Source of the DNA: Thereva unica
Lineage: Eukaryota > Arthropoda > Insecta > Diptera > Therevidae
Reading direction: 5' to 3'
Assembly (NCBI GenBank): GCA_949987705.1
Contig: OX465283.1
Location: forward strand, 92,739,813 to 92,803,812
DNA: 64,000 nt
The position numbers were made by a program, and so were the translations under genes. Below, piece by piece: positions 21,801-32,541 of this stretch (positions are counted from its first letter, which is position 1; each line of letters starts with the position of its first letter). Below the pieces are notes generated by a model. It did not search any database. It was given only the letters and a program-made list of their open reading frames with translations, and was not told the DNA's origin.

Positions 21801-23913
21801 TAGTCCATGGAAATGGTACTTTAACATTGCAAAAATGCAGGACAAGGTTTTATTTTTGGGATGTGTAGGGGGGGTCAATGTGAGCTTAAGTTTGAGTTTT
21901 CGGGATTCTAACCCCCCCCATTTGGCCGCCATCTTGGAAAACGTGTGCAAATGGTTTTTCCACTATATCTCCGAAACGGTACATCTTACCGAAAATTTGC
22001 AAGGACACTTTTTGTTTAGAATTAAATAATCTACAATTAGAGATTTTGTGGTAAAATGAATAATTAAGAAGTTATAAGCCTTAGAACACAAAAATTAGTC
22101 ACAATATTTTCTTTTAAAGGCTATAACTTTTTTTCCTTCAACTTTAACAAAAAAAATAATAACAAGTTTTTTGTAGAGGGTTTCATTAGGAATAATTTTC
22201 ATTCATTACTTTTTTAATTTCATTCACTACGAAGGGTTTTACAGCGCCCTGAAGGTATGAAAGTGACAGATTTTCTGAATATTTTATTACAATTTTACCT
22301 CCTAGAAATTGGCAATAACAGCTAGCAAGTAATAATAATGAATGAATGACTATACGTTATAAGAAATGCCGATGTTTGAGTAATGTAATAAAATTGTTTC
22401 GCATTTTTTTGCGGGTTTTTATTGCTGTTATGCCATGTTTTATAAGATACGATATGGTTTAAAATGAAATTCTTTGAATAATAACATGCGTTACTCCAAT
22501 TTTTTAAAATAATTTGTTTTAGGGCTGCACAAAAAAGTGCTTTATTCAGTTATGTTAACTATCTAGCAACATACGAGCGTATTCATTTTATGACAAGCGT
22601 TTGCAAGTTGTATAACTCATTTCCACACCACCTGCGAGGTAGAGTTTGTCGGTGCGTTTTTAAAGTGGTGTAACCAATACGACTAATCCAGGATGCTGCT
22701 GTTCTATCTACTCTATTCCTGGTCTTTTTGAAGGGCTGTGCAGCGGTTCATGATCAATTACTGGATATTTTTAGATTTGCTGAGGAATTATAGCAGAGTA
22801 CAAAGGTGTCAAGGCTGAAAGTTCAAAGAGAAAATGAAACAGTTGGTCAGGAAATTAAAATCAATCAAGGGAGCTTCTAGTATACAAGACAGTATCGTCG
22901 GTGTTGCTGGTACTATGACAACAAACGCTGTTATCCGTACGACTATCAGAATAACTTTTATAACAAATGGAGTGTAAACTATCCTCCAAAACTTGTGTTT
23001 TGGTAGTATGCGCAGCTGAATAACTATTTACACAGTTATAAATATGAAAATTTAACTAAGCTCAAAATGAAATAACAATTTTGAAATAAGAATAAGATAA
23101 TTCCAACTTTTATCACAAACTGAATACGCTCGTATGTTGCTAGATAGTTAACATAACTGAATAAAGCACTTTTTTGTGCAGCCCTAAAACAAATTATTTT
23201 AAAAAATTGGAGTAACGCATGTTATTATTCAAAGAATTTCATTTTAAACCATATCGTATCTTATAAAACATGGCATAACAGCAATAAAAACCCGCAAAAA
23301 AATGCGAAACAATTTTATTACATTACTCAAACATCGGCATTTCTTATAACGTATAGTCATTCATTCATTATTATTACTTGCTAGCTGTTATTGCCAATTT
23401 CTAGGAGGTACAATTGTAATAAAATATTCAGAAAATCTGTCACTTTCATACCTTCAGGGCGCTGTAAAACCCTTCGTAGTGAATGAAATTAAAAAAGTAA
23501 TGAATGAAAATTATTCCTAATGAAACCCTCTACAAAAAACTTGTTATTATTTTTTTTGTTAAAGTTGAAGGAAAAAAAGTTATAGCCTTTAAAAGAAAAT
23601 ATTGTGACTAATTTTTGTGTTCTAAGGCTTATAACTTCTTAATTATTCATTTTACCACAAAATTTCTAAGTAATAAATTGTAGATTATTTAATTCTAAAC
23701 AAAAAGTGTCCTTGCAAATTTTCGGTAAGATGTACCGTTTCGGAGATATAGTGGAAAAACCATTTGCACACGTTTTCCAAGATGGCGGCCAAATGGGGGG
23801 GGTTAGAATCCCGAAAACTCAAACTTAAGCTCACATTGACCCCCCCTACACATCCCAAAAATAAAACCTTGTCCTGCATTTTTGCAATGTTAAAGTACCA
23901 TTTCCATGGACTA
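21801..23913. repeat. Family G palindromic element, arms of about 0.79 kb
   Basis: TAGTCCATGG at 21801 is mirrored by CCATGGACTA at 23913. The arms run to about 22585 and from about 23121, with few mismatches and a net 8-bp indel. The 535-bp spacer has no convincing gene. Partial copies are at 18600-18923 and, split by later insertions, at 38171-45650. The structure is of foldback type; the terminal TA might be a Tc1-like duplication, but that is a guess. Confidence 0.85.
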
Positions 23914-24187
23914 AAACTGAAAAATCATGAGATTCTATATCTCAAATTTGTATACGGCACCGCGCCCCAGCCAACTTCATTTTAATGTTCCAAGAAAATA
24001 CCTTCTTATGTACACTTTATTTACATCATCCATAACCCTCAGCTTTTTTATTATGTATTATCGAAACTCCAAACCAAAGCTTCCAAATCTTGCAAGTTTT
24101 ACCGAAAGAACAAACCGCAAAAAGAAAGCAGACGCTAGCGCCGCCAAACATCAACACCCGCCATCCTCGCAGGTCCCATGATTACGC

Positions 24188-24258
24188 ATCTACTTATAGA
24201 TAATCAATGGCATCTACTTATAGATAATCAATGGTATCTACTTATAGATAAATCAATG
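24188..24258. repeat. Three tandem stubs of the CATTG...GTAGAT terminus
   Basis: ATCTACTTATAGATAATCAATG (the right terminus of E) is followed by GCATCTA plus the same stub, and then by GTATCTA plus a third stub with one extra A. Each unit is about 24 bp. This is the pattern expected if elements repeatedly inserted at GTATCTA inside a pre-existing terminus of their own type. Confidence 0.75.
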
Positions 24259-24350
24259 TCTTGTATGCATTTTTGTGGTGTCACCTAAATGTATGCAACG
24301 TTTTGCAATTTCTTTTTTTGGCTCTCAAACTTTTTTTTCTTTTTCTTTTT

Positions 24351-24550
24351 AATTTTTATTTCTCTCTTCTTTTAATTTTCAAATTCTGCCTTTAAATTCG
24401 GGGTCATTTTCTTCACAATTAACTTTTTTTATTTATACGAGTATATATATATATATGTGTAATTTTTATTTCTCTCTTCTTTTAATTTTCAAATTCTGCC
24501 TTTAAATTCGGGGTCATTTTCTTCACAATTAACTTTTTTTATTTATACGA

Positions 24551-24637
<87 letters not shown>
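24351..24637. repeat. 110-bp tandem duplication and (AT)n microsatellite
   Basis: AATTTTTATTTCTCTCTTC starts at 24351 and again at 24461. The duplicated unit includes an AATTCGGGGTCATTTTC block and a short AT run. The second copy runs into about 85 bp of AT repeat up to the Helitron. Confidence 0.9.
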
Positions 24638-24640
<3 letters not shown>

Positions 24641-26038
24641 ATATATATATATAAAAATGAATCATTGTTTTGTATGTAATCGATGTTTGAAAAATTGGCT
24701 GTATGAAATGACTGATTGAGTGTGGTTTATGTTAGAAGACCTCAATAGTAAGGTTTATGTATATATATAGTTTTCATGATTATGTCTGTTGGTATTTTTG
24801 TAATGGCGCTTGAAAAAGAATTGTCGATATCCATATTGGAAATTTTTTCTTCGCATTTAATTGATATGATTTGTACGTGAAATCGGTTTGTTTTATTAAA
24901 TGAAATAAAAAAAGTAAAATCGTTCTAAAAAAGGATTGTAGCAACGATAGTGGTGTCAAATTATAAATGCATTAAATGAAACAGTAGTAACGTTAGAGTG
25001 CGTTTACATGTTACTCTCATTAGGCTGGCGTACACGGGTCAATATTTAACACTTGGTTAACCGGTTTGTTATCATACTCTCGGGGTACATGGGTCTTGCT
25101 TCACTTATAACTTATTATCTTTAGATGGGATATCATCGGCTATGGCCGAGTAATGTTTCTTTATCTAACCATGCATGTGTTAGTTTTTAAGCAAAAATTT
25201 GTTGAACAAGGTACAATACTTCCCTCTCTTGCTATTGACCCAATTTTTATGTTAAAATGAACTTTATTTAGTAGTTTTCAACAAAGGCATTATGTGAAAA
25301 AGAACAAAAAATATCAATGTTGGCGCAGCCGAGCGGTTACTTTAACAATTTTAGTTAGGTTCAGCAAAGAAAATCGATACAGTTCGAAACGAAGGTTGGA
25401 AAATCGTTGATGCATTGTGTGTCGGAAAGCATATGTCCAATATCAATATGGTCGTCAGATTTGTTCATAACTTTTACTTGCAATCCACAATGGGATGGGA
25501 CTGAATCATGATGCATGTTAGAAATATTCAAAGCGGTATTCAAGAGCATTGATTTCTGAAAATGTAATCGGGAACAATGGTTACCCAATGTATCTTTGTC
25601 GACCGACTAAGGTCAATGGCAAAGAGATAACTTGGAAGGTTACGATTGTGAAGCTGACAATCGTTGGGTCGTACTCTATTCGCCATTATTGTCTAAGTCG
25701 TTCAATTCTCTCATAAATGTTGAATTTTGCAATTCCGTCGAATCAATCAGATTCATATTCAAATATATAATGAAGGGGAGCGACATGGCTGTTTTTGGTG
25801 CTGCTAATGCAAATGCGATCGGCAAAACAACACAATATTAAATGGGACGTAATGTTAGCAATAATCTAGCGGTATGGCAATTTCTTTCATTCGCCATTCA
25901 TAAAAGATATGCAACTGTTGTTCATTTGGTTGGTGATCTAGAAAATGGCCAGCGTATATATTGTACAACGGATAATGCTGTGGAAAGAGCTGAATGGTAA
26001 CCACATTGATGGGGCGAGGCGCAACGGGTTCAGCTAGT
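24638..26038 (+). mobile_element. Short Helitron with decayed Rep fragment
   Basis: The 5' end reads A|TCTATATATATATATAAAA and the 3' end reads GGGTTCAGCTAG followed by T|T. This gives the TC...CTRRT termini and A/T flanks expected for Helitrons, and no target-site duplication. The 1.4-kb element carries part of a Rep protein (25600-26000) but no helicase. The 3' subterminal GGGGCGAGGCGCAACGGG can form only a weak stem. The 5' boundary lies inside AT repeat and is therefore less certain than the 3' one. Confidence 0.75.
25600..25999 (+). pseudogene. Helitron Rep/helicase polyprotein fragment
   Basis: The plus strand reads NRWVVLYSPLLSKSF, INVEFCNSVESIRFIFKYI and KGSDMAVFGA. After a TAA at 25839-25841 the same frame continues as MGRNVSNNLAVWQFLSF, HKRYATVVHLVGDLENGQR. 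These are the conserved blocks that follow the Rep nicking domain in animal Helitron proteins. The stop codon and missing flanks make it non-functional. The enzyme normally nicks and re-joins single DNA strands during rolling-circle transposition. Confidence 0.8.
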
Positions 26039-26065
26039 TTTTTATATTAATTTATATATATAATT

Positions 26066-27390
26066 ATGGCGGACAATCAATTGTGCAAGAGGCGTTTTTC
26101 GGAAATCGCTCGTGATGGGATTTCCTGTGACGGGGTATGTGGAGGCGTTTTCCACCCTTCCTGCCTTAATACCAAGGTCAGCAGCAAATCGTCGGCTCCT
26201 AGAGGGCGTACTTGCGGCGAATGCTCTGACATTAAACCCTGTCATGTGCTGAGATTGGTGAAGGACATCTCTGACGTTTTTCTCGTTGGTCACGAAAAGG
26301 TCATGGATCGTCTTAACTCTTTCTCCAGCAACATCTTGCACTTTCAAATGTTAGCCGATGACGTCCAGTCTATCAATGTTCGGCTTGACACGTTGTCTGA
26401 CACTCTGGGCTCTGCTGTGGCCAATACGGGTTCCTTGATTGAGAAATTTGAGAAAATTTCTTCCCGAGTTGCAACAGCTCTAGAGTCGTTAGACGACATA
26501 CATTCGGCGTTACTTAATCCGGTCGCCACTTCTTCCTCCTGCACTTCTAGCTCCTCGGCTTCTGTCCATCCCATATTGGACGATATCAAAAGGAATACAA
26601 AACGTGTAAGAGTTGATATTGAATCGCTATCATCAGCAGTGATTCAAAATCACAATACCCTGAGTCTCTGTCCTCAAGATTGGAGAGCTTCGTTGTTTCC
26701 AATAAGACCTCCTCAGCGACGGTAGAATCTGATGACGCCCTGCAGGTTGAGGAGCAGCCTTTGCCTTTACCCTGCCCCGCGGCTACTTCTCGTTCGGAGA
26801 ATGTCTTCTTGCCTCAGGAGGCCGTCAATCCAACTGTACCTAGTACAAAGGCGCGTCGTAAAAGTCGCAGGAAAAATCGAGATCGCCAAGCCGTCATTGG
26901 TGACGGTGTCACCTTGAGTTGCTTGCCCCGCGTTCCAGAGACTGAGTCGACCTCTAGGCCGGTCTCGGTATCCACCTCTTTGCCTCTAATAGTGGCCAAC
27001 CCCCCGGTCACTGAAGCTACAGCTCCCCAAGAACCGTGCACCCCCCTAGTTACGATACCAAGACCTTTAGATATCTTTATATCACGGTTCTCTCCTCAAA
27101 CTACGACGGAGTCTGTCTGTGAATATTTAAGGAAAAAATCTATAGACCCTGGAACTGTTTCATGCAGAAAAGTCAACAAGGCTTCCAAGTCTGTTGCTTC
27201 TTTCGTTTTGTCTGCATCGCCCGTTATTGCCGAGACTCTTTTAGATCCTGGTTTCTGGCCTGCTGGTGCTCTTACCAAGCTCTTTGTTCCGCGTACCCGT
27301 ACTCGAGCACATCACTCAATCGTTTCCATTCCGAGAACACAAAGGATGTCAAAAAACTTGAGACCATCTCCCTCTACTACCAAAACGTAA
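26066..27390 (+). pseudogene. LINE ORF1 protein, frameshifted
   Basis: The first 220 codons hold a PHD-like zinc-finger remnant (GVCGGVFHPSC then CGEC near residues 25-52), a coiled-coil-like region and a Ser-rich linker. The frame closes at 26725, while the same protein continues in another frame from about 26690 to 27390. That second part has a basic patch (KARRKSRRKNRDR) and a C-terminal module with PLDIFISRFSPQT and ASFVLSA, which in related elements is part of the nucleic-acid-binding ORF1p. One frameshift between 26690 and 26725 therefore separates the halves. The role in the family is RNA binding in the retrotransposition particle. Confidence 0.7.
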
Positions 27391-30226
27391 GGGGGACAAG
27401 GTCAAAAACTAACGACATCCTTCAGGCATCGATGGCTAGCGGGTTCGATGTCATAGCGTTCACGGAAACCTGGCTTCACGAAGGCATTCTTAATGCTGAA
27501 CTCTTCGATTCCTCCTACCAAGTCTTTCGGAGGGACCGTCACACTGACTCGGATGCTCGCGGGGGTGGCGTACTTCTTGCATGCCGCAGCCACCTTAATT
27601 GTAGCCCAATTTCGCTTCCTAGTTTCTCTAACCCCTTGGACATTGAGCTTGTCGCTCTCAAGATTTCTTTTTCAAAATCAAATCTCTTCCTGTTGTGCTG
27701 CTATATCCCACCAGATATGATAAGCACACTTGACGACGGAGGTTTAAGCCTCTATGATATTCTCATCTCCTGTGTTGATTATAGCCTGAATATGATGAAC
27801 ACTGGTGATGAATTACTTCTTCTTGGCGACTGCAATTTACCCAATATTCAGTGGGTATTTGATGAAGCTGACGATAACTACCTCCCTGAAGGCAATTTTA
27901 ATTCTAAGGAATCCTGTTTTCTCAATTCCTTATTCTCACTTGACCTTAATCAAATGAGTGGTGTGACTAATGTGTTAGGGAGGCAGTTGGATCTTGTATT
28001 CTTTACCGACTCAGGAAACATGATTGTTGAACCCAGTCCAATAGTCATGACGTCCGTTGACAATTACCACCCTCCTCTTTTGCTGAATTACTGCTTCAAC
28101 TCAAAGAACAATCCTTGTCCGGAGGCGGTAACCCATTCCTTCAACTTTAAGAAGGCTAACTTTAATGAACTCTCATCTAAGCTTGCCTTGATTGATTTCA
28201 ACAGCTTACTTTCCTCAAATGAGTTGGATGTCGATGTGGAACGGTTTTACGCCGTACTATATGAAGCTATTGCTTCATGCGTACCTTTTGAGCCCCAAAA
28301 ATTGCGCAGTTCATCTCCACCTTGGTATAACAATGAGCTGAAGCATTTAAGGAATCAGAAAAATAGACTCTGGAAGACCTATTTAAAAAGGAAGGATTCT
28401 CCGAGTCTTATTACATTTACTGATTGCTATAACAGATTTCGTTTACTCTCTTCTGCTCTGTATGGCGAATATCTCAGCAGCATGAGGGACCAGGTATATA
28501 CTGATCCTAGAAACTTCTTCAAATTTGTCAACTCCAAGAAAAAAGCTGATAACTACCCAAAGACTATGCAGCACACTAACTGGTCAAGTAGTGAGTCTTC
28601 CTCGATTTGCAACATGTTTGCTTCATTCTTTCATCAATCTTTCACCCCTTCTAATTTTCAACCTAATGACAATAATTTTCGTCACATAACTCTACACCGA
28701 GAGGCTACTAGTTTGTCTCTCTCAATCTCCATTGACGATATCATGAAACATATTGATGAACTCCCATACGATTTCACTTCCAGCCCTGACGGTATCCCTC
28801 CTGCTGTCCTTAAATCCTGTGTGGAGGTTCTCCGGTGTCCACTGAAAACCCTTTTTCAAAAGTCCCTGGATAAAGGGTACTTCCCTACTCTTTGGAAGAA
28901 TTCGTTCATAATTCCTATTCACAAAAGTGGTAGCAAGAACGAAATATCGAACTACAGACCAATTGCCAAGCTGTCTGTCATACCAAAGCTGTTTGAATCA
29001 ATCATTTATTCTGCATTCGTGCCCATCTGCAAAAAACTTATTCTACAAACCAACATGGTTTTCTTCCAGCTCGTTCCACTACCACCAATCTCCTCGAATT
29101 CACTTCCCATGCTGTTGAAGGCTTCGTTTCCGGTTGCCAAACTGATTGTGTTTACACTGATTTCAGTAAGGCATTTGACTAGCTTTCCCACTCCATTATA
29201 CTTTTTAAACTAAAAAAGTTAGGTTTCCCTGAAGCCCTTCTATTATGGTTCCAGTCCTACCAAGTCCTTTTCCGTGGATCCAAATCCGCGACCATTGAGG
29301 CGTCATCCGGTGTCCCTCAAGGCAGTCATCTTGGCCCTATCCTCTTTATTCTTTCTATTGATGATATTGTTACCTTGCTAAGACACTGCAGAATCCTGAT
29401 TTATGCTGATGACATCAAATTGTACCGTCGCGTAAAGAGTATGGAGGACTGCAAACTTTTGCAAGTCGACCTCGACACCTTTTACTCCTGGTGTGCTAAC
29501 AACAACCTGGTTCTTAATATTAGTAAATGCGAAGTCATGACTTTTTGTAGGCGACGTGATCCTATAATTTATAACTACTCATTTTCTAGTGAGGGTGTCC
29601 CCCGTGTTAATTTTGTCAAAGATCTCGGGATTAGATTTGACACCAAGCTGGACTTTTCTACCCATATCAACTATATTTTTTCCAAGAGCAGCTTAGTCTT
29701 GGGTTTTATAAAAAGGTGGTCCAAAGAATTTAACAGCACCCTGATCACTAAACACCTCTACATTTCCCTTGTCAGACCTTTACTTGAATATGCGTCCCAG
29801 GTTTGGTCTCCTCACTATTCTTCGCATGTTGGAAAAATTGAGTCGGTTCAACATAGGTTCGTTCGATTCGCATTGAATCACCTTCCTTGGGAAGACCCTT
29901 TAATTCTTCCACCATATGAATACCGACTTAAGTTACTCAACTTAAACACTCTCCACAAGCGTCGTGAGGTGGCCGATGTTGTTTTCGTCCACCAGCTTCT
30001 TAATGGACGTGTCGACTCAGGTTTTCTAAGGCGCAGTGCGTCGTTTAGAGAGAGCCGATACAATCTGAGAGGACCACCGCTCTTAAACATCAACTCCTCT
30101 AACACCAATTATGGCCGATTTGAGCCTGTTAATCGCATGTTCATTAATGTAAATAAAAATATTAATGTTTTTAGGGTGAGCACTAACAAAGACCTGCTTA
30201 AAAGGAGTCTATTTGTTGTCTCATGA
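27355..30226 (+). pseudogene. LINE ORF2: AP endonuclease and reverse transcriptase, broken
   Basis: The endonuclease runs from LYYQNVRGTRSKTND (about 27375) through VIAFTETWL, RGGGVLLAC, LLLGDCNLP and a degenerate VDNYHPPL in place of the usual SDHxP. RT motifs follow: DFTSSPDGIPP, NYRPIAKLSVIPKLFE, then a frameshift near 29050. In the next frame come TDFSKAFD directly followed by TAG (29178-29180), SSGVPQGSHLGPILF, and YADDIKLYRR with the catalytic Asp pair (about 29402). The C-terminal region is open to 30226 and includes a Leu/Arg-rich thumb. It overlaps the end of ORF1, as is usual in such elements. The frameshift and TAG sit inside the polymerase core, so the enzyme is dead. Confidence 0.88.
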
Positions 30227-30476
30227 CTGTTTTTGTGTTTTGCATGCAATTTTTATTGGTACTTAATCTTTTATGTTTGCATGTCTCAGCTGAGCCACGG
30301 CAGTGGTAAATATTTCTCAGCCCTGCTGGGAAGTGCGCCTTCTGCGTTAGAAGGGAAACTCTATATATGTATATATATACATATATATATTTATATATGT
30401 ATGTGTGTATGTATATATAGATTTTCATGCTTAGCTGAAAAGTGCGCCTTCTGTGCTAGAAGGGTTAACCCTTAAA
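30227..30476 (+). other. LINE 3' UTR with duplicated hairpin and AT/GT microsatellite
   Basis: AAGTGCGCCTTCTGCGTTAGAAGGG occurs at about 30332 and, with two changes, at about 30438. Each copy can fold through CCTTCT/AGAAGG. A TATATG-type microsatellite (30358-30420) separates them. In some LINEs the 3' hairpin is what the reverse transcriptase recognises; that role is inferred here. Confidence 0.5.
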
Positions 30477-30715
30477 AGATACTCCGATGTTTGTTGTTAT
30501 TCTTACGTTCCCCTTTTTGGTGGCGCAGATATATTCTCCCCTTTTGGCAATTTGTACTGGGTTAGGTGGAGTCAGCTCACAGTATTTTTCAAAATATCGG
30601 TCGTCCATTATTATATGATCAGATGCTCCTGAGTCAATAACGAAGTTCATTTGGCCAAAGTTGTATTTGTCATTATTCCTACCATTCCAATGAAATAACT
30701 GGAGGAAATGTTGGA
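30465..30715 (-). pseudogene. Ty1/Copia polyprotein fragment (protease start)
   Basis: The minus strand encodes NFVIDSGASDHIIMD followed by a stretch ending in VRITTNIGV. DSGAS with the following DHI is the aspartic-protease signature of Copia-type polyproteins; the retained Asp is the catalytic one. Only about 80 codons remain, with no gag knuckle, integrase or LTR nearby. The fragment abuts the 3' end of the LINE. Confidence 0.8.
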
Positions 30716-30819
30716 AAGTTGTTTGCTACTTCCTGCTGAGCTGAAAAAAGCGTTCTTCATTTTTTCTCTTTTGAAAATTCTGCTCTGTCTTAAAAAACCT
30801 GCATTCTTCCATTACACAG

Positions 30820-31415
30820 GGTACGAGAATAGTCCGGCAACTGTTCGATATTTCCTGAACGGTAGGGTTTCGTGAAAAAAGTTTGTAGAGGTTCCGCCAA
30901 AAGAGTTGATGCCGAGAAAGTCGCGTTTTCCATGCGCAGTAGAATCCCCGCATGCCGTTCCCGTGCCTTAGCCTAGTCGTAACAAATTTCGAAGGGGAAA
31001 TTTGAAAATACATAAGCGCATTTCTTATCGATATGTGCGCAATTTTTATTTGTGTGCAGCTTTAATTTCCCCAGCTGCGCGCTCCGGCATCAACTCTTTT
31101 GGCGGAACCTCTATCAAAAGTTGCTCAGCTTGGAGGGTAGAGCCATTTGCACACAAAACTCACCCCCACCCACTCACCCCCTCGAAGGGCGTGGGGGTAG
31201 CTCTAAAATTTTAAATAGCAACTCGAATTTTTTTTCACGGATTATGACTCTCCGAAGAAATATATGAAACTTTTGTCCTAAAATTTTTTTACCCGAAGCT
31301 TCCCTGCACCCCCAAAACCCTTTTTCGGGGGAGGAATAGTCCGGCAACTGTGCAATATTTCCTGAAGGATGGGTTTTCGTGAAAAAAGTTTGTAGCAAAA
31401 GTTGCTCAGCTTTAA
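30820..31415 (+). repeat. Direct duplication carrying a TA-flanked MITE in one unit
   Basis: ATAGTCCGGCAACTGT...TTTCGTGAAAAAAGTTTGTAG occurs at about 30828-30888 and 31327-31395. In the second unit it is followed directly by CAAAAGTTGCTCAGCTT. In the first, those parts are separated by the MITE at 30888-31111. The second unit is thus the empty site. Confidence 0.8.
30888..31111. mobile_element. 224-bp MITE, TA duplication (Tc1/mariner type)
   Basis: GAGGTTCCGCCAAAAGAG is mirrored by CTTTTGGCGGAACCTC, and TA flanks both sides. The paralogous empty site at 31386-31400 has a single TA. A half copy with 152 matching bp is at 63197-63352. There is no coding capacity. Confidence 0.85.
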
Positions 31416-32489
31416 GTTAAATGTGTATTCTTTTATTTGATAACATCATCTCCAGATTTTGAGTTAAATTTAAGCCCTCCCTCCCCCCTCCCTCAAGGTG
31501 TTTTTGGATCCACTTTTAAGCACAGACACCTTACACAAGAACCTCTAAAATATGCCAACTGAAAATTTAGAAGGAGAATCCTCTTTATTTTGGGTTTATA
31601 AATAATTTTTCAAAAGTCCATAAAGCCAGTTGAGGCATTATTTGTGAAGAGTAATTCGATGGAAAATCTTCAGTGGACATTTTTGAGAGGTTTGGCCTTG
31701 TTTTTTAAAGTGACTGGACTAATCTAGCAATCAAAGTTTGCTTTTGATGACACTAACCCAGAATACCCTCAATATAATATATTGCAGTATTTAAAAATAT
31801 GTTAAACTATTTCACATTAAAAAAAATTAATATATATTTTTTAATCATCAAGATTTTCATTTATGCCGAAACAATGCCCATTCACAATTCACTCGACAAC
31901 TACCTTCATTTTGCAATCGAAGAGAATCTTTTCTTGCATAAGCTAAAAAAACCTTTAAAACTTTCAATTTCATTCATCATTAGCTATTGTCAGAAATCAC
32001 AGAGAATAACTTTTCATTTTTTAAGCAATTATTTGAATAAAACAACGCCGGAAAAATTCATTTTAGGAAACAGCGTTGGTGTAAATCTGTAAAAAGTGCA
32101 GTCTCTTCCGACTTATTGTAATGAAACATCTTGAAGATAAGTGGAAACTGACTTTTGCGAAGAGATGTGCACATCTTCACAATACAGCGAGTTATGCAAC
32201 CATCGTGTCTCATTACATGCGAGAAATCTTGGAGTCGGGTTGGTAAATGGCGTAACAGTGAAACCAGATTTAGAGGCGAACCAACGTTCTCACATTCTTC
32301 TTACCTTTGTAAAAAGTTTACCTTTTCCGCGACTTGCTGTTGCTTTCTGGTTTTGATATTCTTTAATTGGAGTTAAGTTTCAGGTAATATCGACAAGTAA
32401 TTAATTTTCATTGTAAAAATTTTATTTCAAGCAAAAATACAATTTTGTGATTGAAAGATATTATGCTATGGCTTAAATGAAACTAGTGG
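31416..32489. other. Unassigned AT-rich stretch
   Basis: There is no convincing gene. Open frames near 31799-32092 and 32141-32376 have no motif that I recognise and could be chance. CCCTCCCTCCCCCCTCCCTC near 31480 is a short pyrimidine tract. Confidence 0.4.
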
Positions 32490-32541
32490 GATGTTGTGCC
32501 TAAAGACTAGCCACTAATTACGCTTTTTAATGGTATTCTTT

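Larger units (their letters stand above)
17658..24209. mobile_element. Element E, 6.55 kb, termini related to the P-like family
   Basis: The left terminus CATTGATTATCTATAAGTAG is mirrored at 24188-24209, and the mirror extends inward (GATACGTAA against TTACGCATC) to about 28 bp with one mismatch. The termini share CATTGATTAT and AAGTAGATA with copies A to D, but the interior is unrelated. There is no transposase; the contents are SINE pieces, a MITE, a fragment of repeat family F and a large palindrome. GTATCTA precedes it and GCATCTA follows. It may be a passenger mobilised in trans, or two independent termini that happen to bracket old repeats. Confidence 0.6.
26039..30476 (+). mobile_element. 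LINE-1st copy in window: near full-length Jockey/CR1-type non-LTR retrotransposon
   Basis: It starts directly after the Helitron 3' end, with the ORF1 ATG only 27 bp in, so the 5' UTR is missing or very short. ORF1, ORF2 (endonuclease, reverse transcriptase, C-terminal region) and a 3' UTR with hairpins and microsatellite follow. Several frameshifts and a stop make it inactive. The clade could be CR1, Jockey or a relative; the PHD-like finger in ORF1 points to that broad group. Confidence 0.85.

Noticed and set aside
31799..32092. 97-codon open frame as a host gene
   Set aside because: No recognisable motif, AT-rich composition, and no splice or promoter context.
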